Of a stretch of 64,000 nucleotides of DNA, positions 8,564-17,154 are shown one piece after another. The stretch is taken from positions 1,736,001 through 1,800,000 of the forward strand of contig NZ_UWOE01000001.1 in the NCBI RefSeq assembly GCF_900604355.1. The letters are read 5' to 3'. A program made the translations under genes and the position numbers. How positions within the stretch are numbered: the stretch's first letter is position 1; each line of letters opens with the position of its first letter. The notes under the pieces were generated by a model. That model made no database searches and was not told where the DNA came from. It saw only the letters and a list, made by a program, of their open reading frames with translations. The stretch comes from Luxibacter massiliensis. GTDB lineage: Bacteria; Bacillota; Clostridia; Lachnospirales; Lachnospiraceae.

Positions 8564-9275
8564 CAAATTCATCCTCCCAATTTTCTTCGGACTCCCTGAA
8601 TTTCCGGCATTCGCTTACACCACCTAAGTGTCCGAATTTAGAATTAATAATTGACGGGATCTTTTGACACGTTTTCATATCATTGCATTCGTGCCATGTA
8701 TATCCATTCTCTCGACGCCAATCTCGTACATCTCGGGGATCGCAACCTTTTTCTTGAGCCAATAAAGTGTCGGCCTGATTAAAGTTCCCATCCTTTCCGT
8801 TTCTATCATCTGACATAGATTGTATTTCTACATTCCCCTTAGAAACAGGGGTAAAATCAGGTACACAGTCACGATACTCTATACCATCAATGTTACACTT
8901 TTCTAAAATTTCATTCACTTCAGAATCATCCAGACGGCACATTGACTCCCCTCGCTCGCCACTCCATCTTTCTAACCCATTCTCATCAAATTCCTTTGGT
9001 GTCTGCTGTTTCCTCTCCTCGTATGTGCTCTGATATTCGATAACGTCCTCTGTTTCAGATCGTTCTTCTACATCCAGTTCGTCTTCATTTTTTTCAATAA
9101 CATCTTCTTTAATCTCATCCATCGTGGCATCAACTTCGCCTTGAGGTATATCATCCTCTATATCTTCTGGGATATCATCTATATCTGAGTCGTTATCTAA
9201 AATCGAACCCTCTAAAGATGCAGATTCAAAGAATTCATCTTCATCAGAAAGCTCTTCCTTAAATTCATCATTCAT
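8550..9275 (-). CDS. Acidic protein with C-terminal HNH/Endo VII-type nuclease domain (toxin)
   Basis: 241 residues. Residues ~5-95 are strongly acidic, with a short DDIPEDIEDDIP stretch resembling the head of the ADP-ribosyltransferase gene upstream. The C-terminal ~75 residues (QADTLLAQEKGCDPRDVRDW, then NGYTWHECNDMKTCQKIP and SKFGHLGGVSEC) resemble toxin nucleases of the HNH/Endo VII WHH group. The usual second His of WHH is Glu here. Start 9275 is chosen because GAGGGAAG precedes it; the ATG lies inside the upstream stop (ATGAATGA). There is no signal peptide. The likely target is nucleic acid of a competitor cell, inferred from the family. Confidence 0.7.
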   Translation of the reverse strand: MNDEFKEELSDEDEFFESASLEGSILDNDSDIDDIPEDIEDDIPQGEVDATMDEIKEDVIEKNEDELDVEERSETEDVIEYQSTYEERKQQTPKEFDENGLERWSGERGESMCRLDDSEVNEILEKCNIDGIEYRDCVPDFTPVSKGNVEIQSMSDDRNGKDGNFNQADTLLAQEKGCDPRDVRDWRRENGYTWHECNDMKTCQKIPSIINSKFGHLGGVSECRKFRESEENWEDEFDEIS

Positions 9276-9444
9276 CTTTTCTTCCCTCAGAGGTCTCCTC
9301 ATCATCCTTATATTCGGTATATTGCTCGATCTTCATTCCTCTTAAATTTTCCTCTGTGACAGGCATAAACTCTCCCTTATGCGTCTTGAATTTATCCCGT
9401 GCTTTCTGGTCCTGTAACGCCTTATCTTTCATATCTCTCGCCAT
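9268..9444 (-). CDS. Small charged protein between the two toxin genes
   Basis: 58 residues starting MARDMKDKALQDQKARDKF. The first half is basic, the second acidic (YKDDEETSEGRKDE). It is read from an ATG preceded by GAGGTG that overlaps the end of the ART gene, and its stop overlaps the HNH-toxin start by 8 bases. Tight coupling on both sides supports a real gene. A chaperone or adaptor for the acidic toxin heads is possible, but no family is recognised. Confidence 0.6.
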   Translation of the reverse strand: MARDMKDKALQDQKARDKFKTHKGEFMPVTEENLRGMKIEQYTEYKDDEETSEGRKDE

Positions 9445-9449
9445 AACAA

Positions 9450-11876
9450 TCACCTCGCATTTCCCTTCGCCGTCATCACGACATCGTATCTTCCGTTATT
9501 GTAAGTCATCTTATCAATTTTATAAATGGTTCCTCGCTGCATCAGAACCTCTCCCTCCGATGTTCCATAGGTTCCAACGCCACCAACGCACATTGCCTTA
9601 GTTCCTTTTGGTGCATGAATTGTCAGTAATCCAGAATTATCTCCCCAGCTACTATCCGCAAAACTCTCAGCAATATCTTTTCTACAAGATGCTGATGTAA
9701 ACGCCGGATTTCTATATTCAGTTCCCGTATATTTCTCAATTATCTGGTCAGGTGTCAAATTGTTCACATCGTCTCCTACTATGTCCTCAATACTTCCAAT
9801 TCCCCTATATAATTCTGCATTTCTTGCTAGTTCCTTGTTATCAATACAATCAGTCAGCGTATCTATTTCATCTCCCAACCGTTCTCCCTCCTGATCATCG
9901 AATGGTTTAAATTCAGGGTCATACAGACTTCGATTAATTTCGCTGTACCCATTACCTGTATAATGTTCTATCGCACTAATATCCTTTTCACCTAAGTTCG
10001 AAGCATCTGCATTACAATAGTTTTGATAATCCTTTTCTATATTGTTCCTTGAAAAGAATCCTTTCTTATACTCTCCATACTCCTGACTTTCTACTGGAGG
10101 TTCATCATTATATTCCGTTTCTATGACCTGCTGTTCAACATTGTCTAACGGTGGAAGCTCATCATCAGGATATGCAGCTGAGTGCAATTCTCTCCATGTC
10201 GGATCCTGTGAATACTCAGCATAATCATCCTGACCGTAATTATGATCATTCATGTACTGCACAAGCTGCGAATTGGCATTCTCCTGTGTCAACTCAGGCA
10301 ATTCATAATCAGGATACTCTTGTCGCATCAACTGTTTCCATTGTGGATCTTGCGAATATGTTGCAAAATCATCCGGTCCATAGTTATGCGCATTCATGTA
10401 ATCCGAGATGCTGTTAATCTCAGATATTTCCGTTGTTTCAGATGTCGGAGTCATGCCGGTGGCTTCATCTGCATCTGTCTGATCGTTATCAGCGAATGGA
10501 ACATCCTTTAACGAATCCCAACCTTCAGACTCGTCTTTGCCGTCCGAAAACTCATCCGCAAACTTCTCCCACTGTTCACGATACGGATTATCGGCAGAAA
10601 CATATTCCCCGGATGTTTCAGGAGATGTTTCATAATTATAGGTTTCCAACTCACTATGATTCTCATCTATGGCATCCGACACGTCCTCCGGCTGTTCAGA
10701 AGTATCGGTTTCTTCAATATCAGAGGCTTCAACATCGGGTGCTTCATCTGTGGTTTCGGTATTAGACACGTCCTCCGACCGGTCAGAGGTATCAGCTTCT
10801 GCAACATCGGAGGTTTCATCCGTCGCCTCGGTGTCAGTCATATCCTCTGCCTGTTCAACCGTGTCAGTATCCTCGACATCAGAAGTCTCATCCGTTGACT
10901 CGGCATCGGCCACATCTTCCGGCAGTTCGCCCATGTCGGTATTCTCAACGTCAGAGGTTTTATCTGCGATTTTGGTATCGGATACGTCATCCGGTTGCTC
11001 TGTTATGTCATTATTCTCAACATCAGAGGTTTCGTCCGTGGCTTCTGTGTCGGTCATATCCTCCGGCTGGTCAACCGTGTCATAATCCTCGACATCGGAG
11101 GTCTCATCCGTAGTTTCGGTATCGTATAAGTCTTCTGGCTTTTCCACCGTGTCGATATCCTCAACGTCAGAGGATTCATCCATAGCTTCGGCATCGGATC
11201 TGTCCTCCAGTTGCTCTGTGGTATCAGCATCCTCAACATCGGAGGTTTCATCTGTAGTTTCAGTATCGGTCACATCCTCTGGCTGGTCGGAAGTATCAAT
11301 ACCCTCAGCATCGGAGGCTTCATCCGCAATTTCGGTATCATATACGTCCTCTGGCTGGTCGAAAGAATCAGTGGTCTCAACATCAGAGGCTTCATCCATA
11401 GCCTCTGTATCGGTCACATCCTCTGGGATATCTTCATCAAGGGTTTCTTCTTGTTCGGTCACCTCAGAATCATCCGTGTCCTCTGGAATTTCCCCAGAAT
11501 CATCGAATTCGACACTTTGTTCTTCGTCAAAACCATCCGTATCTTCAGGGATATCATCAAGTTCCTCGTAGTCCTCGGATGAATCCTCTGATTCGTCAAG
11601 AGTATCTTCTTCGATATCATCCATAGATTCATCCATTTCATCCACCTCTGGCTCTATGGAATCCTCTTCGATAGATTCATCGGCTTCATCATATTCAGCA
11701 TCATCCACTGCTTCATCAATCACATCATCAGAAACGTCGTCCGAGACATCTGTTTCAGCATAATCATCCTCTGGGATATCGTCTGGAATGTCAGCAGGTA
11801 TATTGTCCGATACATCTACATCGGAAACATCCATATCGGAGGAAGTGTCTACGCTTTCGCTGTATTCTTCATCCAT
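9450..11876 (-). CDS. Giant acidic repeat protein with C-terminal ADP-ribosyltransferase toxin domain
   Basis: About 808 residues. Residues 1-150 are Asp/Glu/Ser-rich with DNIPADIPDDIPEDD. Residues ~150-394 are ten copies of a ~24-residue acidic repeat of type QPEDVTDTETTDETSDVED. Residues ~491-582 hold two copies of a YMNxHNYGxDDxAxYSQDP unit. The last ~180 match ADP-ribosyltransferase exoenzymes: Arg691 in LYRGIG, the Ser-motif FTSAS at ~726-730, and the ExE pair Glu774/Glu776 in TSEGEVLMQRGT. No signal peptide is visible, so export must use another route; the HerA-type ATPase gene ends 18 bases upstream. ATG 11876 is used; an in-frame GTG at 11885 is the alternative since GGAG lies 3 bases before it. 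Host target unknown. Confidence 0.85.
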   Translation of the reverse strand: MDEEYSESVDTSSDMDVSDVDVSDNIPADIPDDIPEDDYAETDVSDDVSDDVIDEAVDDAEYDEADESIEEDSIEPEVDEMDESMDDIEEDTLDESEDSSEDYEELDDIPEDTDGFDEEQSVEFDDSGEIPEDTDDSEVTEQEETLDEDIPEDVTDTEAMDEASDVETTDSFDQPEDVYDTEIADEASDAEGIDTSDQPEDVTDTETTDETSDVEDADTTEQLEDRSDAEAMDESSDVEDIDTVEKPEDLYDTETTDETSDVEDYDTVDQPEDMTDTEATDETSDVENNDITEQPDDVSDTKIADKTSDVENTDMGELPEDVADAESTDETSDVEDTDTVEQAEDMTDTEATDETSDVAEADTSDRSEDVSNTETTDEAPDVEASDIEETDTSEQPEDVSDAIDENHSELETYNYETSPETSGEYVSADNPYREQWEKFADEFSDGKDESEGWDSLKDVPFADNDQTDADEATGMTPTSETTEISEINSISDYMNAHNYGPDDFATYSQDPQWKQLMRQEYPDYELPELTQENANSQLVQYMNDHNYGQDDYAEYSQDPTWRELHSAAYPDDELPPLDNVEQQVIETEYNDEPPVESQEYGEYKKGFFSRNNIEKDYQNYCNADASNLGEKDISAIEHYTGNGYSEINRSLYDPEFKPFDDQEGERLGDEIDTLTDCIDNKELARNAELYRGIGSIEDIVGDDVNNLTPDQIIEKYTGTEYRNPAFTSASCRKDIAESFADSSWGDNSGLLTIHAPKGTKAMCVGGVGTYGTSEGEVLMQRGTIYKIDKMTYNNGRYDVVMTAKGNAR
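10695..11429 (-). repeat. Ten tandem ~72-bp coding repeats
   Basis: Imperfect tandem repeats inside the ART-toxin gene. Nine units are 24 codons and the tenth is 29, with core PEDxxDTExTDExSDVE. Divergence between units shows they are old or under selection for composition rather than sequence. Copy number could change by slippage without breaking frame because the unit is a multiple of three. Confidence 0.85.
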
Positions 11877-11894
11877 GTGGCACACTTACTCCTT

Positions 11895-14567
11895 TTATGA
11901 TTTTTCGAGTGAATTCATTATCTGTACATCTCTCACAGGGATTTTTGTGCTATAACGTATTCTTCTCCACAGATGAACCTTTACACAGGAGAGTAGTTCC
12001 TTTGAGAATGGTTCATCGTTAAGCTCTGCTTTCACCAGGTTTGTTATTTGTCCAAAGACCTTTTTAACAGGTTCAAAGTCCTTGGTTTCCGGCCTAAAGT
12101 TTTTAACAAATATTCTCCTTGCAATTTCTCTTGCAAGAATTCTTCTGGCATAATCGCAGGAATGCGTACAATACTTCGTCCTTGCGCATTCGGGATAGGG
12201 GCTTAGTGCCTCCTGTTTATCGTTCCAATAGGTGGTCAATTCACGTATTCCCTCATCCGAGAGAGTAATACTAATATTATTTTCCAAACGATAATCCGGC
12301 GTGATTACTTCTTCCGGCTCATCAAGCCTGTTAAAAAACAAGAATGCTTCACCGGGCTTTAACCTGGACATCCGTTGAACCTGCGCCTCGCTCATGTTCA
12401 TGCTGTCAGAAACAATCTGCTTATCTGTTGCCTCAACGAGACGGAATACCATCTTCATGTCCGTAAGCGCAACTACATCCGTAGATACTTTACGCGGGGA
12501 CTGGTCGGCAATGACAATACCAACCCCATATGAGCGAATTTCCGCAAGCATTCTTTTTACCAATCCTTGCGCTATGGCACTTGGATTCGCATCTCCTTGG
12601 CTTGCATTGGATTCAGCATCTAACAGAACATGAGCTTCTTCCAGAAGGATTACATTTTTTAGTCCACCTTCCCCGACATAATTGGAATTCACATATGCAA
12701 GGATAGACAGCAAGAGTAATGAAATAATCAAGGCTTTCTGATCACTATTTTCTATTGCCGCAAGCTCAATGATTGTCGGTTTCTCCAGTAAATCCTGAAT
12801 GGGGATGGAGAAGTAGTTGTCAAACAGATTGCTTAAGCTGTTTAGCCGAACAACACCCGCACGCCCTATATTCTTTGCATCTCCCGTATAGCCTATTTCG
12901 TCAAATGTATTTTGGAAACATTTAATGAAATCGGCGATGTTGAAGGTTTGCCCTTTGTCATCCACGGTATATGTATCGAGCCACCTAAAATCCGAGTAGC
13001 AGTTATTAATTGACTCTTCGAAAATCTTATCAAGAGGAGTCGACATTGACACTGCTGCAGCAAATGCAGTTTTCAGTGTTGATTTATAAGTTTCCAACTT
13101 AACATTCTTGGGCGGCACAAACGGATTAAATACAAACGGGGAAATAAAGTTTTTTCCCGGTGTGAACACTTGCAGTTCTGGAATGCTTTGTATAAGTGCC
13201 CTATATTCGTTTTTCGCCGGTTCAATAACAAGGAAGGGAATATGATGTTCCTTCCAAAGTCTGTCCAGAAGACTAACAGAAAATGTTGTTTTACCGGAAC
13301 CCGGTGTTCCAACGACAAGCATATGCTTGGTCAAGTCTTTCAGTGAAATACCAATGGTATCGCGGTTGCCGGATGATTTCAAAAGACCGATTTCAATATC
13401 GCCGGCATTAATAAGATTTCCGGCATAAGTCTTACTGGAACTTTCCGTTTCGTTAATAGGAAGGCCTGCGGAGATTCGCTGAGTTCCTATGGGAAGGCGA
13501 AATACACCTGCAGCTTCCTCTGCCGTAATAACATACGGCATCCTGTAAAAGTTTTGAAATCCAGTATTTTGAGACCAGATATATGGACTTCTATCTGTCT
13601 GTATAAGTAGCTCGTTTATTATCCACGGTAACGGAATAAAGCTATCAGCAAGCTGGATATCGTTGTTTGAAAAATGCACATGTTTCAACGCTGTGGGCTT
13701 GGTTGAGTCATATGCCAGAGTTCCGTGTAGTTTTGATGTGATATCGTCGACAGCTGATCTGTTACCAAACACAGTAAAGTTATAGGAGAACAGCGCATTA
13801 TTTTTGCTTCCCTGGTAGTATCTGTATGTCTCGGATAATGTATCTGCATTGGAAAAGCTAACATTACCCACACCCTGTGTCATAACGCCTTTGCTTAGAG
13901 TATCCAGCATTGGTGTTATTTGCGTAATGGCAGAGTTTTCTTCCGGAGACAGTCTTGTCGGTATCAATTGGACGGAGAACGCACTGTGAGGATGGTCAAT
14001 CAGACTGTTTACCACAGCGCCAAGGTCATGCGCATATCCATTAAACCTATCGAAAGCATAACAATTCGGAAGCATCTGATTCTGGAGATTCTCAATGCGT
14101 TCGTCCTTAACCAATGCCTCTATAGTCTGAATCGGTAAACTGTTAACTTGTGTTCCAAGGGCGTCAGGATCAGCTTGTCTTGCACCATATTGATACATCT
14201 TAAGCATCGAACTGCAGGAGTTAATCAGACGCTCAACCCTAGAAATAGCAGTCTGTTCATCTTCCGCAATAGCACGCAATACCATAAACAGGTTGATTTT
14301 TGCCTTAAACGGCTGGTTATCGACTGATTCTGTAAGCCACAAAAATTCAAAGGATGCTTCGGCGTTTCCGTTGTGAGAAGTAAACGTTCTGTAGCTTTGA
14401 TACAGTTCTGTCAGCAAGTTGCTGAATCCCTGCTTATATTCGTTTTCAATATCTGTCCCTTGGGGATAGTTATCCTTTAAGATGATCATGGTAGGAATCG
14501 AGGTGATTTCAATCGCTCCTATCCCTACAAACTCGCCATCATTCAATTCCAGTGTTTTAATATCCAT
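11895..14567 (-). CDS. HerA/FtsK/VirB4-type ATPase (DUF87)
   Basis: 890 residues. The ATPase core has Walker A GTPGSGKTT at residues ~420-428, Walker B VILLEEAH at ~639-646, and the HerA-like sensor region GVGIVIADQSPRKVS followed by MVFRL. The N-terminal ~400 residues are a family-specific region rich in beta strand. The C-terminal ~120 contain Cys residues (CARTKYCTHSCDYAR) that may bind metal. Such hexameric motors pump DNA or protein through membranes. Between a YidD-like membrane protein and two signal-less toxins, it is the best candidate for the motor that delivers them. A DNA-processing role in a mobile element is the alternative. It follows AGGAGGAC. Confidence 0.85.
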   Translation of the reverse strand: MDIKTLELNDGEFVGIGAIEITSIPTMIILKDNYPQGTDIENEYKQGFSNLLTELYQSYRTFTSHNGNAEASFEFLWLTESVDNQPFKAKINLFMVLRAIAEDEQTAISRVERLINSCSSMLKMYQYGARQADPDALGTQVNSLPIQTIEALVKDERIENLQNQMLPNCYAFDRFNGYAHDLGAVVNSLIDHPHSAFSVQLIPTRLSPEENSAITQITPMLDTLSKGVMTQGVGNVSFSNADTLSETYRYYQGSKNNALFSYNFTVFGNRSAVDDITSKLHGTLAYDSTKPTALKHVHFSNNDIQLADSFIPLPWIINELLIQTDRSPYIWSQNTGFQNFYRMPYVITAEEAAGVFRLPIGTQRISAGLPINETESSSKTYAGNLINAGDIEIGLLKSSGNRDTIGISLKDLTKHMLVVGTPGSGKTTFSVSLLDRLWKEHHIPFLVIEPAKNEYRALIQSIPELQVFTPGKNFISPFVFNPFVPPKNVKLETYKSTLKTAFAAAVSMSTPLDKIFEESINNCYSDFRWLDTYTVDDKGQTFNIADFIKCFQNTFDEIGYTGDAKNIGRAGVVRLNSLSNLFDNYFSIPIQDLLEKPTIIELAAIENSDQKALIISLLLLSILAYVNSNYVGEGGLKNVILLEEAHVLLDAESNASQGDANPSAIAQGLVKRMLAEIRSYGVGIVIADQSPRKVSTDVVALTDMKMVFRLVEATDKQIVSDSMNMSEAQVQRMSRLKPGEAFLFFNRLDEPEEVITPDYRLENNISITLSDEGIRELTTYWNDKQEALSPYPECARTKYCTHSCDYARRILAREIARRIFVKNFRPETKDFEPVKKVFGQITNLVKAELNDEPFSKELLSCVKVHLWRRIRYSTKIPVRDVQIMNSLEKS

Positions 14568-14585
14568 CCGAGTCCTCCTGCTTTA

Positions 14586-15053
14586 TTACGGGTAGTCTAT
14601 GCCGCCTGGGGGACCACATCTCAACAGCCTTTTCACAGCTTTGATTCCACCAATCAGCGCACCGTATTTTTTAAGCGCCAGAATAGCGTATTCTGAGCAG
14701 CTCGGCGTATAACAGCATCTTAAACGTGTTTCTGATTTTGCATATCGCTGATACACTCTAATAAACCAAATCATTATGTATTTCAAAGTCAGAACAAACA
14801 CCAGAAGTTGTACAATCCAGTAAACACTTAAAAATGCCTGTGGCTGACTCTTGTTTTCAAATTCGAACCATCCTATTTTCCTGAACAGCAAAGCCAAAAG
14901 GAATGAAATGCCTAATGTTGCAATCACTGTTCCGACTACTACCAATGCCGCTTTTATAAAACTTATCTTCGGTCGATATAATTTATTTTCAGGAGCGGTA
15001 AGCCTATTTATCACAGGGTCATTTATATAGTGAGGTATTTTCTTCTCTTCCAT
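14586..15053 (-). CDS. YidD-like domain with N-terminal membrane helices
   Basis: 155 residues. Two hydrophobic helices lie at ~30-58 and ~76-96. The C-terminus is YidD-like: RLRCCYTPSCSEYAILALKKYG then GGIKAVKRLLRCGPPGG. Ordinary YidD is ~70-90 residues, linked to rpmH-yidC and assists membrane insertion. This version has an added membrane anchor and sits in a toxin cassette next to a HerA-type ATPase, so it may serve the dedicated export machine. Spacing to the ATPase gene is 18 bases. Confidence 0.85.
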   Translation of the reverse strand: MEEKKIPHYINDPVINRLTAPENKLYRPKISFIKAALVVVGTVIATLGISFLLALLFRKIGWFEFENKSQPQAFLSVYWIVQLLVFVLTLKYIMIWFIRVYQRYAKSETRLRCCYTPSCSEYAILALKKYGALIGGIKAVKRLLRCGPPGGIDYP

Positions 15054-15088
15054 TCACCATCAAATCCCATCCACAAATAATGAAAAGA

Positions 15089-15124
15089 GCGACCTCTGCT
15101 TACACATACGCAAACAGAGGTCGC
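15089..15124 (-). terminator. Intrinsic terminator inside the cassette
   Basis: Ten-base perfect stem GCGACCTCTG/CAGAGGTCGC with a 16-base loop, followed on the minus strand by TCTTTTC. It lies between the broken paralogue and the YidD-like gene. Downstream toxin genes therefore need read-through or their own promoter. Confidence 0.75.
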
Positions 15125-15164
15125 TTTGCTGCATTCCATGCCGCAATACCGTCTGCTTGCAGCC

Positions 15165-15781
15165 TTACATTTTCTTCTCGCGCAGTTTCTGCTTCATAGC
15201 TTGAATGATCGATTCCGAATCAGCCACACCATCCATAAAAACGAAAATCTTGTCTCCAGGAACAACCATCTTGAACTTGTTGGACTCAACCTCAAACTTC
15301 TCATCACCCAGTCCGTGCGCAGTTTCAGTCTCAGAACTGGTCGAAAAGGAAGTAACATCCTTATAGAAGAATTCATCCGTGCTTTCCTACTTCTTGTCTT
15401 CGTCCATATTGAACGTATAACGATAGACATAAATCTGGGTAGAGCTAAAGAACAGCCATGCAACCTGGTAGGCAGAGCTTACCCAGTTTCCATTTGCACG
15501 TTTCTTCGCAAAGGCATTTTTGAAAACATAACCCTCGAATACTGCAGGTGGAATCTCGCTGACCTCGTCCTCGTCAAGACCAATCTTACTCAGAGCTTTT
15601 GCCCTAAGATTGAGAGAGTCGCGTCTCCTGATGACCATCTGCGAATACTCATCATCGGTCATGTTTTTGGACATACAGCCTTCTAGCCTTCTTCCTTGCA
15701 GAAGTAATCAATAACCTTCTGCTGTTCTGCGTTTTTACCACGCTTGTACTGTTCAAGTAGTTGTACATTAGCTTGTGCCAT
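15165..15781 (-). pseudogene. Broken paralogue of the 15820-16485 gene
   Basis: The intact ancestor would be 202 residues. ATG 15781 follows AAAAGGAGG and gives MAQANVQLLEQYKRGKNAE then VIDYFCKEEG, where an 8-base tandem duplication (AGCCTTCT twice, 15677-15692 on the plus strand) shifts the frame. After it comes GCMSKNMTDDEYSQM. A second lesion is an in-frame TAG at 15387-15389 after DEDKK; beyond it ESTDEFFYKDVTSFST continues to REKKM and TAA at 15165. Removing eight bases leaves exactly 203 codons. Unlike its neighbour it lacks a membrane helix. Confidence 0.85.
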
Positions 15782-15819
15782 TGTAAAACCTCCTTTTATT
15801 TATGAAGCTATTCTAAGCA

Positions 15820-16485
15820 TCACATTTTCTTTTCGCGCAATTTCTGCTTCATGCCCTGAATGATTGCGTCGGCATTCTGAATGTCCCCCATAGCCATGAA
15901 GAGCTTGTCTCCGGGAACGACCATTGCAAACTGCTCAGATGTAACCTCAAACGTATTGCCGCTAAGGCCATGCGCTGTATCGGATTCGGAAAGAGTGGAG
16001 AACGATGTGACATCCTTATAGAAGAATTCATCTGTACGTTCGTTCTTCTTGTCTTCATCCATGTTAAAGGTATAACTGTAAAGGTATACCTGAGTAGAGC
16101 TGAAGAAAATCCAGGAAACCTGGTACGCAGAGCTTACCCACTTGCCGGAAGCATTCTGTTTTGCATATGCATTCTTGTAAACGAAGCCTTCAAACATAGC
16201 AGGAGATATCTCTCTGACTTCTTCCTCATCAAGACCGATTTTATCAAGAGCTTTCTGCTTGAAGTTCATGGAGTCTCTTTTTCTGCGAACCATCTCCAGA
16301 TATTCCTCATCAGTGATGGTCTTAGTCATACAACCTTCCTTGCAGAAATACTCAATGGTCTTTGTCTGTTCCTCGTTCTTGCCTTGTGTCAGCTGACGGA
16401 CTGCTCTCGCATTCGGAGAATTGTACACCTTTGAATACCAAACGATGGCAGCCACAATGATAATGATAATTAATAATACGCCCAT
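15820..16485 (-). CDS. Membrane-anchored protein of unknown family
   Basis: 221 residues. An N-terminal helix (MGVLLIIIIIVAAIVWY) is followed by a soluble domain with YFCKEGCMTKTITDEEYLEM, VSSAYQVSWIFFSSTQVY and a C-terminal block FAMVVPGDKLFMAMGDIQNA ending KQKLREKKM. I do not recognise the family; the beta-rich pattern could be a PH-like or similar small fold. The broken paralogue follows directly. Both lie between the TPR/zinc-ribbon gene and the terminator. A duplicated pair, one anchored and one soluble, suggests a structural part of the cassette. Confidence 0.75.
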   Translation of the reverse strand: MGVLLIIIIIVAAIVWYSKVYNSPNARAVRQLTQGKNEEQTKTIEYFCKEGCMTKTITDEEYLEMVRRKRDSMNFKQKALDKIGLDEEEVREISPAMFEGFVYKNAYAKQNASGKWVSSAYQVSWIFFSSTQVYLYSYTFNMDEDKKNERTDEFFYKDVTSFSTLSESDTAHGLSGNTFEVTSEQFAMVVPGDKLFMAMGDIQNADAIIQGMKQKLREKKM

Positions 16486-16556
16486 GATTTTTCTCCTCCT
16501 TTAGGTGATTTGATTTTATTAACGGCATGCTGGCGTTGCATGCTATGAAAGTTGCA

Positions 16557-17150
16557 CTATATTGCTTCGGGACGAGCGACATTTAATATCGCATACATTT
16601 GCTCTATATCGTAATCAGAAAGACCTGCATTGTTGGCCATAAGCAGGCACTCCTGGTAATCTGGAGATGTTTTAAAGTGCTTTCGTTCAAAATAGTCATA
16701 TTTTATGTACGCCATCAGATAGTAATAAATTCCTTTCGGTTCTATCATCAAGGCAGCATCAATATATTCGAGAGCTTTGTCGATGGTTGGCCGCTGATTC
16801 AAAAAAGCTTTCTTCCCGCCCAACGCACATACAGCAGCATAGAAGTACGATTCTGAGTCATCAAAATTTTCTTCTATAGCTTTCTCAAAAGCTGGAAGTG
16901 CCTTATCCACCATTTTCAGCTTTAAGTAACACATGGCGATGGATTTGTTAATATCCCCATTCTCCGGGTTCTCACTTAGTGCCTTCCTGTAAGCACTGGC
17001 ATATTTGTTGACCTCTGGCATTGGCATGGAATAAACGCTATTGAATGTAGATATCACAATTGGCTTGTGACACCAGTCACATTCCTTTTGTCCAGTATTT
17101 ACCCTTGCCCCGCACCCCGGACAATTAAGTTCAACGATAGTCTGACTCAT
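16557..17150 (-). CDS. Zinc-ribbon plus TPR protein
   Basis: About 197 residues. The N-terminal zinc ribbon has two CxxC pairs (CPGCG and CDWCH). TPR-like helices follow, with NPENGDINKSIAMCYLKLKM and ALPAFEKAIEENFDDSESYF, then ALEYIDAALMIEPKGIYYYL. ATG 17150 is preferred because AAGGTG lies before it; the frame extends to a TTG at 17174 without a ribosome site. It starts five bases after the XRE regulator stop. Likely an adaptor or assembly protein for the downstream cassette. Confidence 0.8.
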   Translation of the reverse strand: MSQTIVELNCPGCGARVNTGQKECDWCHKPIVISTFNSVYSMPMPEVNKYASAYRKALSENPENGDINKSIAMCYLKLKMVDKALPAFEKAIEENFDDSESYFYAAVCALGGKKAFLNQRPTIDKALEYIDAALMIEPKGIYYYLMAYIKYDYFERKHFKTSPDYQECLLMANNAGLSDYDIEQMYAILNVARPEAI

Positions 17151-17154
17151 AAAT

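Noticed and set aside
10695..11429. CRISPR-like regular repeats
   Set aside because: Repeats are contiguous 72-bp coding units without unique spacers and keep an open frame.
10669..11571. Ser/Thr-rich open frames on the plus strand opposite the acidic repeats
   Set aside because: They are the mirror of Asp/Ser/Thr/Glu codons of the toxin repeats, have no ribosome sites and the toxin frame has clear domains.
15126..15686. Plus-strand open frame opposite the broken paralogue
   Set aside because: It is antisense to sequence clearly homologous to the neighbouring gene; its length is chance.
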